Shown here in pieces: positions 58,987 through 64,000 of a stretch of 64,000 bases of DNA. Origin of the DNA: Glandiceps talaboti (taxonomy: Eukaryota; Hemichordata; Enteropneusta; Spengelidae). The notes beneath the pieces are model-generated. The model searched no databases. It was not told the origin of the DNA and saw only the letters and a list, made by a program, of their open reading frames with translations. Location: contig NC_135555.1 in NCBI RefSeq assembly GCF_964340395.1, positions 27,988,725-28,052,724 on the forward strand, given 5' to 3'. The number at the start of each line of letters is the position of its first letter. The first letter of the stretch is position 1. The position numbers and the translations under genes are program-made.

Positions 58987-61488
58987 GATGGAACTCAAGG
59001 TCACGGAAGATGACACGAACACAGATGGCAGATGAACACAAGACAGCCAATCAAGAAGTGGAAGAAGTAAGTGAAGATTTTGGAATTGAATAATTACTGA
59101 GAATGGTCATTAAATTTTGTTGCCCAATATTTATTCCCATCTGCAATGGAAAGTATAAGTTATCTAAAAGTTCTTTTGTCAGTACTAAGCACACGACAAG
59201 TAATGACAACTTATGTCACAAGTAGATTGTAGCAGAATGAAGAAATATTTTGGAGATGAACAGAATTGTATTATCCGTGATAATATCTTTTCAAAAAGGT
59301 TAAATTGAGTAGTGGCAACTTTAAGAGTAAATATTAGAATCTAAATAACTGTTATTTCATTCCATCAATAAGTTTATACTGTATTGTTTGATTCATTCCT
59401 TTCAGGATGGAACTCAAGGTCACGGAAGATGACACGAACACAGATGGCAGATGAACACCAGACAACCAATCAAGAAGTGGAAGAAGTAAGTGAAGATTCT
59501 CGAATTGTATAATTACTGAGAATGGTCATTAAATTTTGTTGCCCAATATTTCTTCCCATCTGCAATGGAAAGTATAAGTTATCTAAAAGTTCTTTTGTCA
59601 GTACTAAGCACACGACAAGTAATGACAACCTTATGTCACAAGTAGATTGTAGCAGAATGAAGACATATTTTGGAGATGAACAGAATTGTTTTATCCGTGG
59701 TAATATGTTTTCAAAAAGGTTAAATTGAGTAGTGGGAACTTTAAGAGTAAATATTAGAATCTAAATAACTGTTATTTCATTCCATCAATAAGTTTATACT
59801 GTATTGTTTGATTCATTCCTTTCAGGATGGAAAACAAGGTCACGGAAGATGACACGAACACAGATGGCAGATGAACACAAGACAGCCAATCAAGAAGTGG
59901 AAGAAGTAAGTGAAGATTTTGGAATTGAATAATTACTGAGAATGGTCATTAAATTTTGTTGCCCAATATTTCTTCCCATCTGCAATGGAAAGTATAAGTT
60001 ATCTAAAAGTTCTTTTGTCAGTACTAAGCACGCGACACGTAACGACAACCTTATGTTCCAAGTAGATTGTAGCAGAATGAAGAAATATTGGAGATGAATA
60101 GAATTGTATTATCCGTGGTAATATCTTTTGAAAAAGGTTAAAATGAGTAGTGGCATTTTGTAAGAGTAAATATTAGAATACTGTTATTTCATTCCATCAA
60201 TAAGTTTATACTGTATTGTTTGATTCATTCCTTTCAGGATGGAACTCAAGGTCACGGAAGATGACACGAACACAGATGGCAGATGAACACCAGACAGCCA
60301 ATCAAGAAGTGGAAGAAGTAAGTGAAGATTCTGGAATTGTATAATTACTGAGAATGGTCATTAAATTTTGTTGCCCAATATTTATTCCCATCTGCAATGG
60401 AAAGTATAAGTTATCTAAAAGTTCTTTTGTCAGTACTAAGCACACGACAAGTAATGACAACTTATGTCACAAGTAGATTGTAGCAGAATGAAGAAATATT
60501 TTGGAGATGAACAGAATTGTATTATCCGTGATAATATCTTTTCAAAAAGGTTAAATTGAGTAGTGGCAACTTTAAGAGTAAATATTAGAATCTAAATAAC
60601 TGTTATTTCATTCCATCAATAAGTTTATACTGTATTGTTTGATTCATTCCTTTCAGGATGGAACTCAAGGTCACGGAAGATGACACGAACACAGATGGCA
60701 GATGAACACCAGACAACCAATCAAGAAGTGGAAGAAGTAAGTGAAGATTCTCGAATTGTATAATTACTGAGAATGGTCATTAAATTTTGTTGCCCAATAT
60801 TTCTTCCCATCTGCAATGGAAAGTATAAGTTATCTAAAAGTTCTTTTGTCAGTAGTAAGCACACGACAAGTAATGACAACCTTATGTCACAAGTAGATTG
60901 TAGCAGAATGAAGACATATTTTGGAGATGAACAGAATTGTTTTATCCGTGGTAATATCTTTTCAAAAAGGTTAAATTGAGTAGTGGGAACTTTAAGAGTA
61001 AATATTAGAATCTAAATAACTGTTATTTCATTCCATCAATAAGTTTATACTGTATTGTTTGATTCATTCCTTTCATGATGGAAAACAAGGTCACGGAAGA
61101 TGACACGAACACAGATGGCAGATGAACACAAGACAGCCAATCAAGAAGTGGAAGAAGTAAGTGAAGATTTTGGAATTGAATAATTACTGAGAATGGTCAT
61201 TAAATTTTGTTGCCCAATATTTCTTCCCATCTGCAATGGAAAGTATAAGTTATCTAAAAGTTCTTTTGTCAGTACTAAGCACGCGACACGTAACGACAAC
61301 CTTATGTTCCAAGTAGATTGTAGCAGAAAGAAGAAATATTGGAGATGAATAGAATTGTATTATCCGTGGTAATATCTTTTGAAAAAGGTTAAAATGAGTA
61401 GTGGCATTTTGTAAGAGTAAATATTAGAATACTGTTATTTCATTCCATCAATAAGTTTATACTGTATTGTTTGATTCATTCCTTTCAG
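58987..61488 (+). repeat. Three-unit higher-order duplication, period 1,251 bp
   Basis: Spacings 419, 420, 412 from 58987 repeat from 60238. Shared variants include GAATTGTTTTATCC (about 59684 and 60936), GGAAAACAAGG in the exons at 59826 and 61077, and GCACGCGACACG. Part of the same haplotype block recurs again from 62748 (offset 4,179 bp), with the AATCTATATAACTTATTTC variant. Confidence 0.9.
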
Positions 61489-64000
61489 GATGGAACTCAA
61501 GGTCACGGAAGATGATACGAACACAGATGGCAGATGAACACCAGACAGCCAATCAAGAAGTGGAAGAAGTAAGTGAAGATTTTGGAATTGTATAATTACT
61601 GAGAATGGTCATTAAATTTTGTTGCCCAATATTTATTCCCATCTGCAATGGAAAGTATAAGTTATCTAAAAGTTCTTTTGTCAGTACTAAGCACACGACA
61701 AGTAATGACAACCTTATGTCACAAGTAGATTGTAGCAGAATGAAGACATATTTTGGAGATGAACAGAATTGTATTATCCGTGGTAATATTATTTCAAAAA
61801 GGTTAAATTGAGTAGTGGCAACTTTAAGAGTAAATATTAGAATATAAATAACTGTTATTCATTCCATCAATAAGTTTATACTGTATTGTTTGATTCATTC
61901 CTTTCAGGATGGAACTCAAGGTCACGGAAGATGACACGAACACAGATGGCAGATGAACACCAGACAGCCATTCAAGAAGTGGAAGAAGTAAGTGAAGATT
62001 TTGGAATTGTATAATTACTGAGAATGGGCATTAAATTTTGTTGCCCAATATTTCTTCACATCTGCAATGGAAAGTATAAGTTATCAAAAAGTTCTTTTGT
62101 CAGTACTAAGCACACAACAAGTAATGACAACCTTATGTCACGAGTAGATTGTAGCAGAATGAAGAAATATTTTGGAGATGAACAGAATTGTATTATCCGT
62201 GGTAATATCTTTTCAAAAAGGTTAAATTGAGTAGTGGCAACTTTAAGAGTAAATATTAGAATCTAAATAACTGTTATTTCATTCCATCAATAAGTTTATA
62301 CTGTATTGTTTGATTCATTCCTTTCAGGATGGAACTCAAGGTCACGGAAGATGACACGAACACAGATGGCAGATGAACACCAGACAACCAATCAAGAAGT
62401 GGAAGAAGTAAGTGAAGATTCTGGAATTGTATAATTACTGAGAATGGTCATTAAATTTTGTTGCCCAATATTAATCCCATCTGCAATGGAAAGTATAAGT
62501 TATCTAAAAGTTCTTTTGTCAGTACTAAGCACACAACAAGTAATGACAACCTTATGTCACAAGTAGATTGTAGCAGAATGAAGACATATTTTGGAGATGA
62601 ACAGAATTGTATTATCCGTGGAAATATCTTTTCAAAAAAGGTTAAATTGAGTAGTGGCAACTTTAAGAGTAAATATTAGAATCTAAATAACTATTATTTC
62701 ATTCCATCAATAAGTTTATACTGTATTGTTTGATTCATTCCTTTCAGGATGGAACTCAAGGTCAAGGAAGTTGAAACGAATACAGATAGCAGATGAACAC
62801 CACACAGCCAATCAAGAAGTGGAAGAAGTAAGTGAAGATTTTGGAATAGAATAATTACTGAGAATGGTCATTAAATTTTGTTGCCAAATATTTCTTCCCA
62901 TCTGCAATGGAAAGTATAAGTTATCTAAAAGTTCTTTTGTCAGTACTAAGCACACGACAAGTAATGACAACCTTATGTCACAAGTAGATTGTAGCAGAAT
63001 GAAGAAATATTTTGGAGATGAACAGAATTGTATTATCCGTGGTAATATCGTTTCAAAAAGGTTAAATTGAGAAGTGGCAACTTTAAGAGTAAATATTAGA
63101 ATCTATATAACTTATTTCATTCCATCAATAAGTTTATACTGTATTGTTTGATTCATTCCTTTCAGGATGGAACTCAAGGTCACGGAAGATGACACGAACA
63201 CAGATGGCAGATGAACACAAGACAGCCAATCAAGAAGTGGAAGAAGTAAGTGAAGATTTTGGAATTGAATAATTACTGAGAATGGTCATTAAATTTTGTT
63301 GCCCAATATTTATTCCCATCTGCAATGGAAAGTATAAGTTATCTAAAAGTTCTTTTGTCAGTACTAAGCACACGACAAGTAATGACAACTTATGTCACAA
63401 GTAGATTGTAGCAGAATGAAGAAATATTTTGGAGATGAACAGAATTGTATTATCCGTGGTAATATCTTTTCAAAAAGGTTAAATTGAGTAGTGGCAACTT
63501 TAAGAGTAAATATTAGAATCTAAATAACTGTTATTTCATTCCATCAATAAGTTTATACTGTATTGTTTGATTCATTCCTTTCAGGATGGAACTCAAGGTC
63601 ACGGAAGATGACACGAACACAGATGGCAGATGAACACCAGACAACCAATCAAGAAGTGGAAGAAGTAAGTGAAGATTCTCGAATTGTATAATTACTGAGA
63701 ATGGTCATTAAATTTTGTTGCCCAATATTTCTTCCCATCTGCAATGGAAAGTATAAGTTATCTAAAAGTTCTTTTGTCAGTACTAAGCACACGACAAGTA
63801 ATGACAACCTTATGTCACAAGTAGATTGTAGCAGAATGAAGACATATTTTGGAGATGAACAGAATTGTTTTATCCGTGGTAATATCTTTTCAAAAAGGTT
63901 AAATTGAGTAGTGGGAACTTTAAGAGTAAATATTAGAATACTGTTATTTCATTCCATCAATAAGTTTATACTGTATTGTTTGATTCATTCCTTTTAGGAT

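Larger units (their letters stand above)
35834..63997 (+). other. Array exons 2 to 68: 80-nt blocks with AG/GT borders
   Basis: Each block is 80 nt, preceded by a pyrimidine-rich TTTCAG and followed by GTAAGT. The frame starting at the third base is open for 26 codons (it includes MADEHQTANQEVEE). Starts: 35834, 36252, 36518, 36938, 37351, 37770, 38188, 38607, 39025, 39445, 39856, 40276, 40689, 41108, 41526, 41946, 42530, 42941, 43361, 43953, 44537, 44957, 45377, 45797, 46217, 46629, 47043, 47463, 47875, 48287, 48707, 49119, 49539, 49959, 50371, 50783, 51167, 51580, 51992, 52412, 52824, 53244, 53664, 54076, 54488, 54872, 55285, 55697, 56117, 56529, 56913, 57325, 57737, 58149, 58569, 58987, 59406, 59826, 60238, 60657, 61077, 61489, 61908, 62328, 62748, 63166, 63585. 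A further one begins at 63998. Stops occur in 45377 (TAA), 50371, 54076 and 57325 (TGA) and 56529 (TAA). The unit at 61077 has lost its AG. Whether the blocks are expressed is unknown. Confidence 0.5.
35411..64000 (+). repeat. Tandem array of about 69 exon-bearing units (412-420 bp)
   Basis: Unit starts, measured at the first base after the CAG acceptor, recur at 412, 413, 418, 419 or 420 bp, with rare shorter units (266 bp at 36252; 384 bp at 50783, 54488 and 56529). Units are roughly 90-99% alike by eye; the first (35411) is the most diverged. The 420-bp type has GGCAACTTTAAGAGTAAATA and AATCTAAATAACTG. The 412-bp type has GGCATTTTGTAAGAGTAAAT and AATACTG. Each unit has an 80-nt exon-like block followed by about 335 nt of intron-like sequence. 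The intron part often holds a 68-codon open frame starting MVIKFCCPIF, in register with the exon frame but usually cut off from it by a TAA. The array continues beyond the right edge. Confidence 0.98.

Noticed and set aside
35411-64000. Array units as spliced-leader RNA genes (tandem units with a donor followed by GATTTTGG, which resembles an Sm site)
   Set aside because: A strong acceptor with a pyrimidine tract precedes the block in nearly every unit, the block is longer than usual leaders, and about half the units change GATTTTGG to GATTCTGG.
35411-64000. Array as a CRISPR or other prokaryotic repeat system
   Set aside because: Units are over 400 bp and nearly identical throughout, with no short repeat/unique spacer pattern, and the flanks are clearly eukaryotic.

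Overview
This is eukaryotic nuclear DNA, most likely from a marine invertebrate. The grounds are AT-rich sequence with no dense coding, GT-AG splice-like signals, a tRNA-headed SINE, a non-LTR (Tx1/L1-like) retrotransposon, TIR elements with TAA target duplications, abundant microsatellites and frequent TACATGTA motifs. The species cannot be fixed from sequence alone. There is no operon, no rRNA, no canonical tRNA gene and no CRISPR array. Almost everything recognisable is repetitive.

Layout. 1-4870: an 18-bp minisatellite interrupted by a 2.4-kb TIR element (1146-3543, TAA duplication) carrying a decayed SAP-like/acidic coding remnant, and by a SINE (3987-4353). 4871-9062: AT-rich unique sequence with two weak exon candidates. 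9063-11571: a compound fold-back element with hAT-like termini. 11572-18430: mostly unassigned, with a 67-bp inverted pair, a leucine-rich-repeat pseudogene fragment at about 14.7 kb and microsatellites. 18440-23385: a segment present twice (the second copy internally deleted) containing a TAA-flanked MITE. 24.9-26.9 kb: weak exon candidates, two of which (25.5-25.8 kb) share splice-site context with the large array downstream. 27272-31619: a nearly complete non-LTR retrotransposon on the minus strand, with one frameshift just before the catalytic ADD motif. 31.6-33.2 kb: fold-back and microsatellite sequence. 33.3-35.1 kb: a CAGT-rich minisatellite.

35160-64000 (still running at the window edge) is the most striking part: a tandem array of about 69 units, mostly 412 or 420 bp, with higher-order duplications. 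Every full unit carries an 80-nt exon-like block with a pyrimidine-rich TTTCAG acceptor and a GTAAGT donor. One of its frames is open for 26 codons in nearly all copies. Because 80 is not a multiple of 3, two adjacent copies spliced together would hit a stop at once. The arrangement therefore fits either a very large cluster of mutually exclusive (choose-one) exons of a plus-strand gene, or an exon captured and amplified as satellite DNA. The sequence alone cannot decide between these. The more diverged first unit, and the related exon-like pair 10 kb upstream, suggest that a real multi-exon gene was the source.
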